8,527 bases of DNA from Myxococcales bacterium (GCA_020430865.1 JAGQIY010001141.1:1-8527); one strand, 5' to 3'; positions 1 to 7,434 are shown, counted from the first letter of the stretch. Program-made: numbers and translations. The notes: a model not told the origin generated them from the sequence alone.

Positions 1-1239
1 CAGCTGGCTATCGCTGCCGATGAAGGCGCCTGCGCCGATGACCGTGCGGTGCTTCTTGAAACCGTCGTAGTTGCAGAAGATGGTTCCCGCACCGATGTTC
101 GCGTTCTCCCCGACGTCGCCATCCCCCAGATAGGCGAGGTGATTCGCCTTCGCGCCCTTGCGCAGGCGGGTCTTCTTGATCTCGACGAAGTTGCCGACGC
201 GCGCCTTCTCGTCGATCTGGCTGTCGGGTCGCAGGTGGGCGAACGGGCCGATCTCCGACCACTCCCCGACCGAGCTGCCGATCACGACGCAGTAGGGCTT
301 GAGCATGGCGTGCTTGCCGATCTTCGAGTCGGTGACCACGCAACCGACGTCGATCGTGGCGCCGTCCTCCACCTGAGTGCTGCCTCTCAGACACACGCCG
401 TCCTCGACCGTAGCGTCCACGCCGATCTCGACTCCGTCGTCGATGCGCGCGTTTCCGCGGATGTTGGCACCTCGGCGCCCATGAGCGATGGCGATGCGCC
501 GGAACAAGATCGACTCCGCCTGAGCCAGCTGGGCGCGATCGTTGACTCCAACCATCGCCTCCTCCTCACCCACGATGCCCAGCGCCCCTCCCTGGTCCTG
601 CGCCTGAGCCACGACGTCGGTCAGGTAGAACTCACCCTGAGCGTTGTCGCTGTCCAACCTCGCCAGCGCGTCTCGCAGGAAGGCGGTTCGCGCCACGTAG
701 ACGCCGGCGTTGATCTCACGCACGGCGCGCTCTGCATCGCTACGCAGATCCTTGAACTCACGGATCTCGGTGACGTTGCCTTCGCCGTCGCGCAGCACGC
801 GGCCATACGCCTCAGGTTCCTCGAGGATACAAGTCAGGAACGCGACCGGGGCGGAAGGACGCTCGTCCAGCGCGCGCGCCACTTGGGTCAGGTCGTCACT
901 GCGCAAGAGCGGCGTATCCCCACACAGGATCATCACCCGCTCCGCATCTCGCACGGGCTCGAGCCCCACGCGTGCGGCGTCACCGGTGCCTCGTGGCGGG
1001 TCCTGGGTAGCGAACGACAGCCGCTCGCGTCCAAAGGCGCCTTCTAGGTAGCTCTGAATCGCGTCTCGATTCTCGGGGTTGACGACCAGCACCACTCGCT
1101 CGGCTCCAGCCTCGAGCGCTGCGCGAACCGGAAAGTGAACCAAGGGGCGCCCCGCCACGGGATGCAGCACCTTGTTGAGCGCGCTCTTCATGCGCGTGCC
1201 TTTGCCTGCCGCCAAAACGATCGCCACCAACTCAGACAT
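1..1239 (-). CDS. glmU: Bifunctional GlmU: GlcNAc-1-phosphate uridyltransferase / GlcN-1-phosphate acetyltransferase (3' end off window)
   Basis: Cytoplasmic enzyme that acetylates glucosamine-1-phosphate with acetyl-CoA and then couples the product to UTP, giving UDP-GlcNAc for peptidoglycan and LPS. I translated 413 uninterrupted codons from the ATG at 1239. The N-terminal nucleotidyltransferase domain (about 1-235) has the signature LAAGKGTRM at 9-17, with Arg16 and Lys23. It also has CGDTPLL with the metal-binding Asp108, YGRVLRD, EINAGVY, NAQGEFYLTD, and a GVN ending at Asn233. The left-handed beta-helix domain follows from about 255. Every acetyltransferase residue I compared with E. 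coli is present at a constant offset of +4: Arg337, Lys355, His367 (catalytic base), Tyr370, Asn381, Asn390-Tyr391 and Lys396. E. coli GlmU has 456 residues, so some 45-50 C-terminal residues are off the left edge. The ATG is chosen because MSELVAIVLAAGKG matches the family N-terminus. The Shine-Dalgarno is poor: a GGAG lies about 17 nt upstream. A GTG at 1257 in the same frame is a less likely start. Confidence 0.97.
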   Translation of the reverse strand, partial: MSELVAIVLAAGKGTRMKSALNKVLHPVAGRPLVHFPVRAALEAGAERVVLVVNPENRDAIQSYLEGAFGRERLSFATQDPPRGTGDAARVGLEPVRDAERVMILCGDTPLLRSDDLTQVARALDERPSAPVAFLTCILEEPEAYGRVLRDGEGNVTEIREFKDLRSDAERAVREINAGVYVARTAFLRDALARLDSDNAQGEFYLTDVVAQAQDQGGALGIVGEEEAMVGVNDRAQLAQAESILFRRIAIAHGRRGANIRGNARIDDGVEIGVDATVEDGVCLRGSTQVEDGATIDVGCVVTDSKIGKHAMLKPYCVVIGSSVGEWSEIGPFAHLRPDSQIDEKARVGNFVEIKKTRLRKGAKANHLAYLGDGDVGENANIGAGTIFCNYDGFKKHRTVIGAGAFIGSDSQL

Positions 1240-1509
1240 GGGCCGAGGTTTTGCCACTCCCTGAGGCGTCTGACCATGCCCAGCACCGCGGCATCCGGAT
1301 CTGCGTGAATCAACCTGGCTCGAGCGCCGACCGAGTGCGGCCCGCGAAGCGGGCGGCAGCGCAGGGAACCGCACCGCGACATCGGCCACTTGCCCTGCGC
1401 CGCCAAACCTTGGGGAGCAGGCCGCGACGACACACCGACCGGCGCGCACCGGCGTCCGCGGTCCGAGCACCACGCGGCGCGTCGAGGGCTCGGGGGCAAC
1501 CGACACGGG

Positions 1510-1598
1510 TCAATTGCTCGATTCGCCTGAAGGGCTGAAACGCGTTGCAGTTTTTCGCGGCGCCGGGGTCGGTGCGCGGCTCGCGCTCAATTGCTCGA
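1510..1598. repeat. Pair of 12-bp direct repeats, TCAATTGCTCGA
   Basis: Exact copies lie at 1510-1521 and 1587-1598, start to start 77 bp. The similarity continues for 5 more columns (two mismatches, then CGC), giving 15 of 17 identical. An inverted 7-mer overlaps the pair: GATTCGC at 1520-1526 and GCGAATC at 1605-1611. In such GC-rich DNA the AATT core stands out. This could be two operator half-sites, part of a dispersed intergenic repeat, or chance. No function is shown by the sequence. Confidence 0.5.
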
Positions 1599-1700
1599 AG
1601 CGCAGCGAATCCTGGGCGCAAGCGCCGCTCGGCAACGGAATCCAGCGCGGCGCAGCGCTCTCACCCCCGAGCCACGCGAGCTGCGAGCCGGATTAGACGA

Positions 1701-1728
1701 TTCACGCGCGCCTTCAAGACGATACACT
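1701..1728 (+). promoter_or_regulatory. Possible sigma-70-type promoter for the lipoprotein-channel operon
   Basis: TTCACG at 1701-1706 (4/6 to TTGACA) is followed by a 16-bp spacer and TACACT at 1723-1728 (4/6 to TATAAT). Transcription would begin near 1735, only about 3 nt before the ATG at 1738, so the mRNA would be nearly leaderless. The only ribosome-site-like sequence before this ATG is a weak GAGAA at 1730-1734, which fits that idea. Promoter calls in GC-rich DNA are unreliable, and the true promoter may lie further upstream. Confidence 0.3.
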
Positions 1729-1737
1729 CGAGAAATC

Positions 1738-4700
1738 ATGGGTATCGCTTCGCGGGGTGGTGAGAATCGGCATTCCATCGGGCGCGGGCCTTCCCGCAAC
1801 GAGGGACGCCCGCAGCGCGGGCGGCCGCTTCGCCGCGCCGTGCTCGGCAGCGCTTGCGTGGCGCTCGGCGTGCTGGCGTGCTCGAGCGACTTCGACACCA
1901 CACGGCGCGCCCCCCCCAAGTCGACGCTGGGCGACGACATGTACTCCGCGCTGTGCGACCGTCTGGGCGCGAGCGTGTTCACCGAAGATCTCGAGGGCGC
2001 GTCGTATCGCGGCATCTGCCACATCGATGCCGCGGGGAACTACAAGGACACCGTGGAGACCAAGTATCTCGGCACCGTCCAGGGTACGGGCGCGCTCGCG
2101 CGGCAGTACGCGATCAGCAAGCTGGAGGCCATGGCGCGCCGACGTGGCCAGCTCATCGATGCCTTCAACGCGACCTTTCCCGACGATGAGGTGAGCGATC
2201 CCTGGAGCGACGAGAACGACAGCGTGCGCGGTCACGTCGCTCTGAGCCGCTTCATGAAGGGTATCGTCCCGCTCTACGAGTCGAACCCGGTCGAACCAGA
2301 GGGAACCGAGGACACGCTGCCCTCGGTCACGCGGGCCACCGGGCGACTGTTCGCCGGCCTCGCGGGACCTCCTCGAGACGCAGAGTTCACCAGCGGTCTC
2401 GACCCGCAGCAGGCCGAGGCCGTGGCCAAGGCCGCCCAGGAGTCCCTGGCCGGTCTTTCCGGGCGGCAAGGTTACCGGCCGCTGCGAGTGACTCTTGGGG
2501 CGCTGCGTCCGGCGCTCGCCTACCCCGAGCTGCGTCAGCTGGCGCAGACGCTGACGCCGCACTTCGCGCCCGACGCCGACATGTACGACGCTCTCCAGGA
2601 CGTGCTCGGGATGACGCAGGACGAGCTCTCCACCTCGACCCCTGCCGCCCTTCCGGAGCCGCTGGTGTTGCTCGACCCGAGCACGCAGCAGCTGAATCGA
2701 CCTCGCACCAAGCTCGAGGTGGCGGGAGCGATGATGCTCAGCCAGGATCCAGTCTTCGCCGGCACCGGCTCCGAGCCGCGCTACCTGGTCCAGCGTGACC
2801 AGCGCGGCGTGGCCATCCCCAGCGCCGCGGTGATGGGCTCCCTGATCGTGGACAGCGACGGCGATGGCCTCGCGGACGTCGACTCGAGGGGGCGCTTCGT
2901 CGGCCCCAGCGGCCTCGCCCAGGTGGATCCGCCGTTCGTGGTCCCCGCGTTTCAACGGATTCAGGCCCCGGACTCCTACGGTCGAGCCCTGACCTCCGGG
3001 GGTGAGGAAGTCTACGAGTACATCGACACCTCCCAGACGCTCACCGCCGCCTTGGTGCGCGATCTCGAGCCGCTGCTGAACCCGGACCCCAGCGCGCAAG
3101 GCGGAGAGACGGTGCTGAACCTGCTGTCCGGCGCCTACCTGCTCTACGGGCAGCCCAAGCAGGTCCCAGCCGAGTGGGCGAGCGGCGGCAGCTACCCGAG
3201 CTTCGACACCCAGACCTCGCCGATGCTCGATCTGCTGCACGCCGTGGGCCAGATCTTCGCCCACCCGGAGAGCGACAGCTGGCTGCTCATGGCCGAGCAG
3301 CTGATGAAGAACAACGAGAACGACATGGCGCGGCTGATCGGGGCCGCCCTCCAGGCTCGCGAGATCGGCAACCAGTTCCCCAACGTCGAGCTCGACGTCA
3401 AGAGCACGTTCTGGGACGAGCTGATGCCCGTCGTGGTCAAGTTGCTGAAGAACGAGGGGCTGTTCCGCAGGGTGATGGCATCGCTGAAGAACCCCAAGGT
3501 GCAGAATGAGCTGATGGACGCCCTGTCCAAGTTCAACACCTACGCGGATCGCACCACCTACGACCCCCGTGATCTGAACAGCCCCGCGCTCTACAACATC
3601 TCGACCCAGGACACCAAGGAGCCGGTCCAGGTACCGGTCGACTACACCCAGCCCGATACCGTCGGGAACCAGAGCCAGTGGTTCCAGGCGCTGCAGATCA
3701 TCCACGATATGAACGGGGTGAACTCCTGCAACAAGCAGGGGGCCAAGGTGAAGGTGAAGATGTTCGGCATCAACCTGAGCTGGCCGCTGATCGGTAGCTA
3801 CGACGAGTGCGAGCTGCTGCGCATCCGGGACATCGGCCTGCTCTACCTCGACGCGCTGATCGATCACTACGGCGAGCCCCGCACCCCCGAGGGCATCATG
3901 GAGATCGAGGATGGGCTGCTGAACGGCATCCTCAACCTCTCGGGCAGCATCGTCAGCATCGACCAGGTTTTCGAGGACTCGAGCAAGATCCAGGGCATGA
4001 GCCTGAACCCGACGCCCCAGGCCTTCAACCGCCTGGTGTTCTTCGGGACCACCAGCGACAAGTTCGATCCAGCGTTCGGTGGTGCGATGGATGATCGCGA
4101 CCCGTTCATCGGTCAGAGCAGCGACGCCGATGACACCAACGCCTTCGTCACCGGCCTGATCGAACCGCTGTCGACCAGCGTCTGCCCCACGCGCTTCAAC
4201 TCCTCTCACAACATCGAGCTGGCCGACTGCGCGCTCTCCAACGCCAACGACCTGCTGCGCCTGCGTGACCGCGGCGCGATTTTCACGTGGGAAAAGCACG
4301 AGTTCTACACGGGCATCGCACCCGTGGTGCAGGCCTTCGACGACCCCGAGGAGAACGGCCAGCTGTTCCTCGAGCTGATCGAGGTCTTGTACCGGCACTG
4401 GCCCACCGCCCAGCACGGCCCCGAGTGCAGCAAGACGGGCACCTGGGAGAAGGGCGTCGCCAACTACAACCCCAAGTACTGCTCGGAGAGCGGCCTCAGG
4501 AACTACGAGCCGATCCTGGCCCAGGTGTTCAAGTCGGATCTCGTCCCCGCCCTGGGGCGCATGACGGAGGTGCTGGAGAACACCACCATCGACGACACCC
4601 GCAACGGGCGCCAGGTCGACGGCATCGAGATGGTGCGGCAGATCGGGCTCGCGCTCCTCGACCCAGCCTACAGCCAGTCGGTGAGCATGAAAGATCGGCA

Positions 4701-5655
4701 GGGCAAGGGGACCACGGCCTGGAGCGACGGCTCCCACCCCGACACGCCGGTCACGCCCTACGAGCTGTTCGCCAAGGCGATGCACAACTTCGACACGGCC
4801 TTTGCGGGGAGCTCGCGCCTCGCCGGCTGGCGCAGCGCGCGCTCCAACCTCGTCGACACGTTCCTCGCCGTGGACGGCTCCGGCGCGAGCGCTCGGTTCC
4901 ACAACCCCTCGACGCCGAAGGCCACACCGATCCTGGTCGACGTGTTGCGCCAGCAGATCAACGCCAACTGTCCCAACCGCGAGACGTCGGCGACGCCTTG
5001 CGAGTGGGCGACCACCAGCATGACTCAGAAGGCGGGGGAGACCTTCGAAGGCCCGAGCTTCAGCACGGTGATCTCGCTCCTCGACCTGCTGAATCAGGAC
5101 CCCGAGGCGCGAGTCGCGATCAGCAACCTGCTGCGCTACTTGCTGCAGAAGGCCAGCGACCACGACGCCCTGAACTCCACACTGACTTCGCTCAACGATC
5201 TGATGCAGCTGCTGGGCGACGATCAGCACATGCCGCCGATCTACAACGCGGTCGCGCTCGCCGCGGCTCCCGAGGCCGCCGGAAGCGACGGCAAGCCGCG
5301 CCCCGGAGCCGCGGACCGCGTGATCAAGCTGACCCAGGCGCTGACGGAGGAGCCTACGGACGACAAGGGAGTCCAGCAGCCGAACCCCTACGACCGGTAC
5401 CGCATGCTGGACCGCATCCTGCTCAACCTGGTGAGCCCCATCGATCCGTCGAGCGACACCAGCCCGACCCCGCTCGAGGTTTTCCTGGACACCATCGCCG
5501 AGGTCAACCGCATAGACGCCAGTCAGGCCCAGGACGAACCGCTCACGCCCGAGGATTTCCAGGCGGTTTTCGCGACGGTGCGCGACTTCATGCTGAGCAA
5601 GAACCGCGGCATGGAGCAGTTCTACGAAATCGTGCGAGGCCGCAACGGCAACTGA
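1738..5655 (+). CDS. Giant exported lipoprotein of unknown function (1305 aa), first gene of an operon with a FadL-type channel
   Basis: I do not recognise the family. Residues 1-48 form a lipoprotein signal: a long n-region with nine Arg ending in LRRAVLG, a hydrophobic stretch, and the lipobox VLAC with the lipidated Cys48. The next residues are Ser-Ser, not Asp, so outer-membrane sorting is plausible. A short tether rich in Ser, Thr, Arg and Pro follows. The mature protein (about 1258 aa) looks mostly helical. It has one DSDGDGLAD loop (372-380), resembling EF-hand or thrombospondin type 3 calcium sites. Ten further cysteines fall in five close pairs: 73/94, 664/691, 816/831, 897/915 and 1078/1088, suggesting local disulfides in the periplasm or at the surface. 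Helix-turn-helix units with a similar hydrophobic pattern occur near 496-525, 556-585, 856-888 and 1109-1138. The frame is open upstream to a TTG at 1591, but ATG 1738 is the only start that places the signal peptide sensibly. The stop is 8 bp before the channel gene, so co-transcription is likely. The real function is unknown; a partner or assembly role for the channel is inference. Confidence 0.9.
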   Translation: MGIASRGGENRHSIGRGPSRNEGRPQRGRPLRRAVLGSACVALGVLACSSDFDTTRRAPPKSTLGDDMYSALCDRLGASVFTEDLEGASYRGICHIDAAGNYKDTVETKYLGTVQGTGALARQYAISKLEAMARRRGQLIDAFNATFPDDEVSDPWSDENDSVRGHVALSRFMKGIVPLYESNPVEPEGTEDTLPSVTRATGRLFAGLAGPPRDAEFTSGLDPQQAEAVAKAAQESLAGLSGRQGYRPLRVTLGALRPALAYPELRQLAQTLTPHFAPDADMYDALQDVLGMTQDELSTSTPAALPEPLVLLDPSTQQLNRPRTKLEVAGAMMLSQDPVFAGTGSEPRYLVQRDQRGVAIPSAAVMGSLIVDSDGDGLADVDSRGRFVGPSGLAQVDPPFVVPAFQRIQAPDSYGRALTSGGEEVYEYIDTSQTLTAALVRDLEPLLNPDPSAQGGETVLNLLSGAYLLYGQPKQVPAEWASGGSYPSFDTQTSPMLDLLHAVGQIFAHPESDSWLLMAEQLMKNNENDMARLIGAALQAREIGNQFPNVELDVKSTFWDELMPVVVKLLKNEGLFRRVMASLKNPKVQNELMDALSKFNTYADRTTYDPRDLNSPALYNISTQDTKEPVQVPVDYTQPDTVGNQSQWFQALQIIHDMNGVNSCNKQGAKVKVKMFGINLSWPLIGSYDECELLRIRDIGLLYLDALIDHYGEPRTPEGIMEIEDGLLNGILNLSGSIVSIDQVFEDSSKIQGMSLNPTPQAFNRLVFFGTTSDKFDPAFGGAMDDRDPFIGQSSDADDTNAFVTGLIEPLSTSVCPTRFNSSHNIELADCALSNANDLLRLRDRGAIFTWEKHEFYTGIAPVVQAFDDPEENGQLFLELIEVLYRHWPTAQHGPECSKTGTWEKGVANYNPKYCSESGLRNYEPILAQVFKSDLVPALGRMTEVLENTTIDDTRNGRQVDGIEMVRQIGLALLDPAYSQSVSMKDRQGKGTTAWSDGSHPDTPVTPYELFAKAMHNFDTAFAGSSRLAGWRSARSNLVDTFLAVDGSGASARFHNPSTPKATPILVDVLRQQINANCPNRETSATPCEWATTSMTQKAGETFEGPSFSTVISLLDLLNQDPEARVAISNLLRYLLQKASDHDALNSTLTSLNDLMQLLGDDQHMPPIYNAVALAAAPEAAGSDGKPRPGAADRVIKLTQALTEEPTDDKGVQQPNPYDRYRMLDRILLNLVSPIDPSSDTSPTPLEVFLDTIAEVNRIDASQAQDEPLTPEDFQAVFATVRDFMLSKNRGMEQFYEIVRGRNGN
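1910..1917 (+). repeat. Run of eight C residues just after the lipobox codon
   Basis: The homopolymer covers the codons for Ala58-Pro59-Pro60, ten residues after the lipidated Cys48. The gene is in frame as given. Loss or gain of one C would shift to a frame that stops by about 2190-2195, leaving only a short peptide. Such tracts are candidate slippage sites and also common places for sequencing error. Confidence 0.6.
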
Positions 5656-5663
5656 CCAGAAGC

Positions 5664-7304
5664 ATGAATCACAAGATCCGTACGGCAATCATCGGCGCGG
5701 CAGCGCTCGGCGGAGCGCTGGCTGCTTTTCCCAGCAGCGCCAGCGCCGCCGGCCTTTATTTCTCTGACCGCGGCGTGCGCGGGCTCGGTCGCGGCGGTGC
5801 GCTGGTGGCCGGGTCCGACGACGCGGGATCCATCTACTACAACCCTGCCGGCCTGGCCTTCACCGGCAACCAGTTCCTGTTCGACGCCTCGTGGCTGAAC
5901 TACAGCGGCACCTACCAACGCAAGACGCGCGTGGAGCAGACGGATCCGAACACCGGACAGCCGACGGGTCAGACCTTCACGCGCACCTTCGACACCGTCG
6001 AGGGCACGAGCCCGCTGCTGCCTATCCCTACGCTCGTGTACGCGGATCCGCTCGGAAGCAAACAGTTCAACTTCGCGTTGGGTATGTGGGCGCCTTACGC
6101 CGCCATCACCAGCTACCCGGAGACGGTGGGTGGCCGCCCGGCGCCTCAGCGCTACTCCCTGATCTCGCTGGATGGCTCGGCGCTCGCGATTCTGGGTGCC
6201 TACGCGTCCTGGCGCCCCATCGACGAGCTGGCGCTCGGCGCCGGCATCGAGATGCTCAGCGGCTTCTTCGAGACCAGCGTGGCTTTCAGCGCCTGCGTGC
6301 CGGATCGCTTCATCTGCGCCCCGGAGCAACCCGACTACGACGCAGTCAGCAAGCTCAAGGTGGGCCCCATCGTCGCTCCCAGCGGTGTGCTCGGTGCGAC
6401 CCTCGTGCCCCACGACGACGTGCGGCTCGGGGTGGCCTATCACCTGCCGTTTCGTGTCGACTCCGGCGCCACCGTGGATGTGCGCCTGCCCAGCGCGCCG
6501 GTGTTCGAGAACGCCAGCCAGCGCGGTAACGACGCCACCGTCAAGTTCACGCTGCCCGGCGTGCTGCGCACCGGCATCGAGTATCGCGGTGTCCCCGACA
6601 CCCGCATCGAGCTGGCCTACGTGTGGGAGAACTGGGCCGTCCACGACAAGATCACCATCGAGCCCGAGAACATCTCCTTGGTCGGCGTCGAAGCGTTCCC
6701 CGACGAGTACAAGGTCAGCGACATCACCCTCGAGCGGAACTTCCAGAACACCTGGAGCCTGCGCTTCGGCGGGGAGCACACGCTCGAGATCGGCGACTGC
6801 CCGTTCGATATCCGCGCGGGAATAAGCTACGAGAAGAGCGCGATCCCCAATCCGTACTTGAGCGCCACCACGGTCGATGTGGACAAGATCACGGTAGGCC
6901 TCGGCGGCGGGCTCCACATCGGCAAATGGCGCTTCGACGGCGTGGTAGCTCGCGTCTTCGGCTCTCCGGTGGACGTCAGCGTGGACGAGGCGCGCATCGC
7001 CCAGGTACTGCCTCTGAGGGCCAACCCGCCTGACCGCAAGAACTACATCAACGCGGGGCACTACGAAGCCAGCGCGCTGGTGCTCGGCGTGGGTCTGACC
7101 TACCAGTTCGACTCGAAACAGGAACCACCGAGCGAACCGCCCGAGGGGAGCGGCACCTTCCGCCTGAAGCCCAAGCCGGGGATCCAGCCCGACGTCGATC
7201 CCGACGCCAAGCAGCCGGGCGAAGTGGAGGACCTCGACGAGGAGGACGAAGAGATCCACCTCGACGATCAGGGCAACCCCGTCGAGAAGTCAGGCAAGCG
7301 TTGA
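5664..7304 (+). CDS. FadL/OmpP1/TodX-family outer-membrane transport protein with acidic C-terminal tail
   Basis: A 546-residue outer-membrane beta-barrel of the family that moves long-chain fatty acids and other hydrophobic compounds inward (E. coli FadL, TodX). Residues 1-28 are a Sec signal peptide ending in ASA, so the mature chain begins AGLYFSDRG, like the AGFQL start of mature FadL. The N-terminal hatch motif is clear: GLGRGGALVAGSDDAG (40-55), then IYYNPAGLA containing the family NPA box (60-62). Alternating beta-strand sequence runs to LTYQF at about 482. A pair of cysteines (211 and 217) lies in a probable outer loop; Cys379 is a third. The barrel is followed by a 64-residue Pro/Asp/Glu-rich tail (483-546), absent from ordinary FadL (446 aa in E. 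coli). The ATG at 5664 is chosen because it gives the signal peptide; the open frame extends upstream to 4287 only as a shadow of the lipoprotein gene. The 8-bp gap and an AGAAG one base before the ATG suggest translational coupling. The substrate is not predictable. Confidence 0.93.
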   Translation: MNHKIRTAIIGAAALGGALAAFPSSASAAGLYFSDRGVRGLGRGGALVAGSDDAGSIYYNPAGLAFTGNQFLFDASWLNYSGTYQRKTRVEQTDPNTGQPTGQTFTRTFDTVEGTSPLLPIPTLVYADPLGSKQFNFALGMWAPYAAITSYPETVGGRPAPQRYSLISLDGSALAILGAYASWRPIDELALGAGIEMLSGFFETSVAFSACVPDRFICAPEQPDYDAVSKLKVGPIVAPSGVLGATLVPHDDVRLGVAYHLPFRVDSGATVDVRLPSAPVFENASQRGNDATVKFTLPGVLRTGIEYRGVPDTRIELAYVWENWAVHDKITIEPENISLVGVEAFPDEYKVSDITLERNFQNTWSLRFGGEHTLEIGDCPFDIRAGISYEKSAIPNPYLSATTVDVDKITVGLGGGLHIGKWRFDGVVARVFGSPVDVSVDEARIAQVLPLRANPPDRKNYINAGHYEASALVLGVGLTYQFDSKQEPPSEPPEGSGTFRLKPKPGIQPDVDPDAKQPGEVEDLDEEDEEIHLDDQGNPVEKSGKR

Positions 7305-7434
7305 ACGCGGCGAGCGCCGGAGCACCCCGACGCGCCTCACCCCCGAACGCGAAGGCGGGAGCTCCGTCAGCTCCAGGTTCGAGGCTCGACTTGACTACCT
7401 CGATTCCGCCGGGAACCAATTCGTTCAAGTAGTC

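Larger units (their letters stand above)
1240..1737. other. Divergent intergenic region between glmU and the lipoprotein gene
   Basis: About 500 bp without a gene I can support. The open frames here translate to Arg/Ala/Pro-rich sequence with no domain-like pattern and poor starts. The region must hold the 5' control of glmU (leftward) and of the lipoprotein operon (rightward). I see a perfect 6-bp stem with a GAA loop at 1340-1354, a tighter 5-bp stem at 1615-1626, a T5 tract at 1551-1555 and a 12-bp direct repeat (listed separately). I found no tRNA, no recognisable riboswitch and no convincing sigma-70 promoter for glmU. A TTGACC on the minus strand at 1513-1508 lacks a matching -10 box. 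Confidence 0.7.

Noticed and set aside
49..1047. A 332-codon plus-strand open frame opposite glmU
   Set aside because: It is codon-aligned antisense of glmU, which matches its family at every catalytic position. The plus-strand product shows no domain.
1310..1621. Minus-strand 103-codon frame in the divergent spacer
   Set aside because: Composition is Arg/Ala/Pro-rich with no recognisable motif, and overlapping frames look the same. I cannot support it as a gene, though its overlap with the repeat cluster is noted as a finding.
1591..1737. Earlier TTG start for the lipoprotein gene
   Set aside because: The 49 added residues look non-coding and would bury the signal peptide about 80 residues inside the protein.
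4287..5663. Upstream extension of the channel gene by 459 codons into the lipoprotein gene
   Set aside because: The added translation is Arg/Pro/Ala-rich shadow sequence. The signal peptide starts at the ATG at 5664, and everything before it is explained by the lipoprotein in another frame.
1714..5688. A 1324-codon antisense open frame covering the whole lipoprotein gene
   Set aside because: It is exactly codon-aligned with the sense gene. Antisense stops would need sense TTA, CTA or TCA codons, which this GC-rich gene avoids, so openness is expected. The translation is rich in Arg, His, Leu, Val and Gln with no domain pattern.
5622..7259. A 545-codon antisense frame opposite the channel gene
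   Set aside because: Codon-aligned mirror of a G/C-third-position gene; composition is typical of antisense shadows.
7376..7382. GGTTCGA resembling a tRNA T-arm
   Set aside because: The flanking five bases do not form the T-stem (CCAGG against CTCGA), and no acceptor or anticodon arm is nearby.
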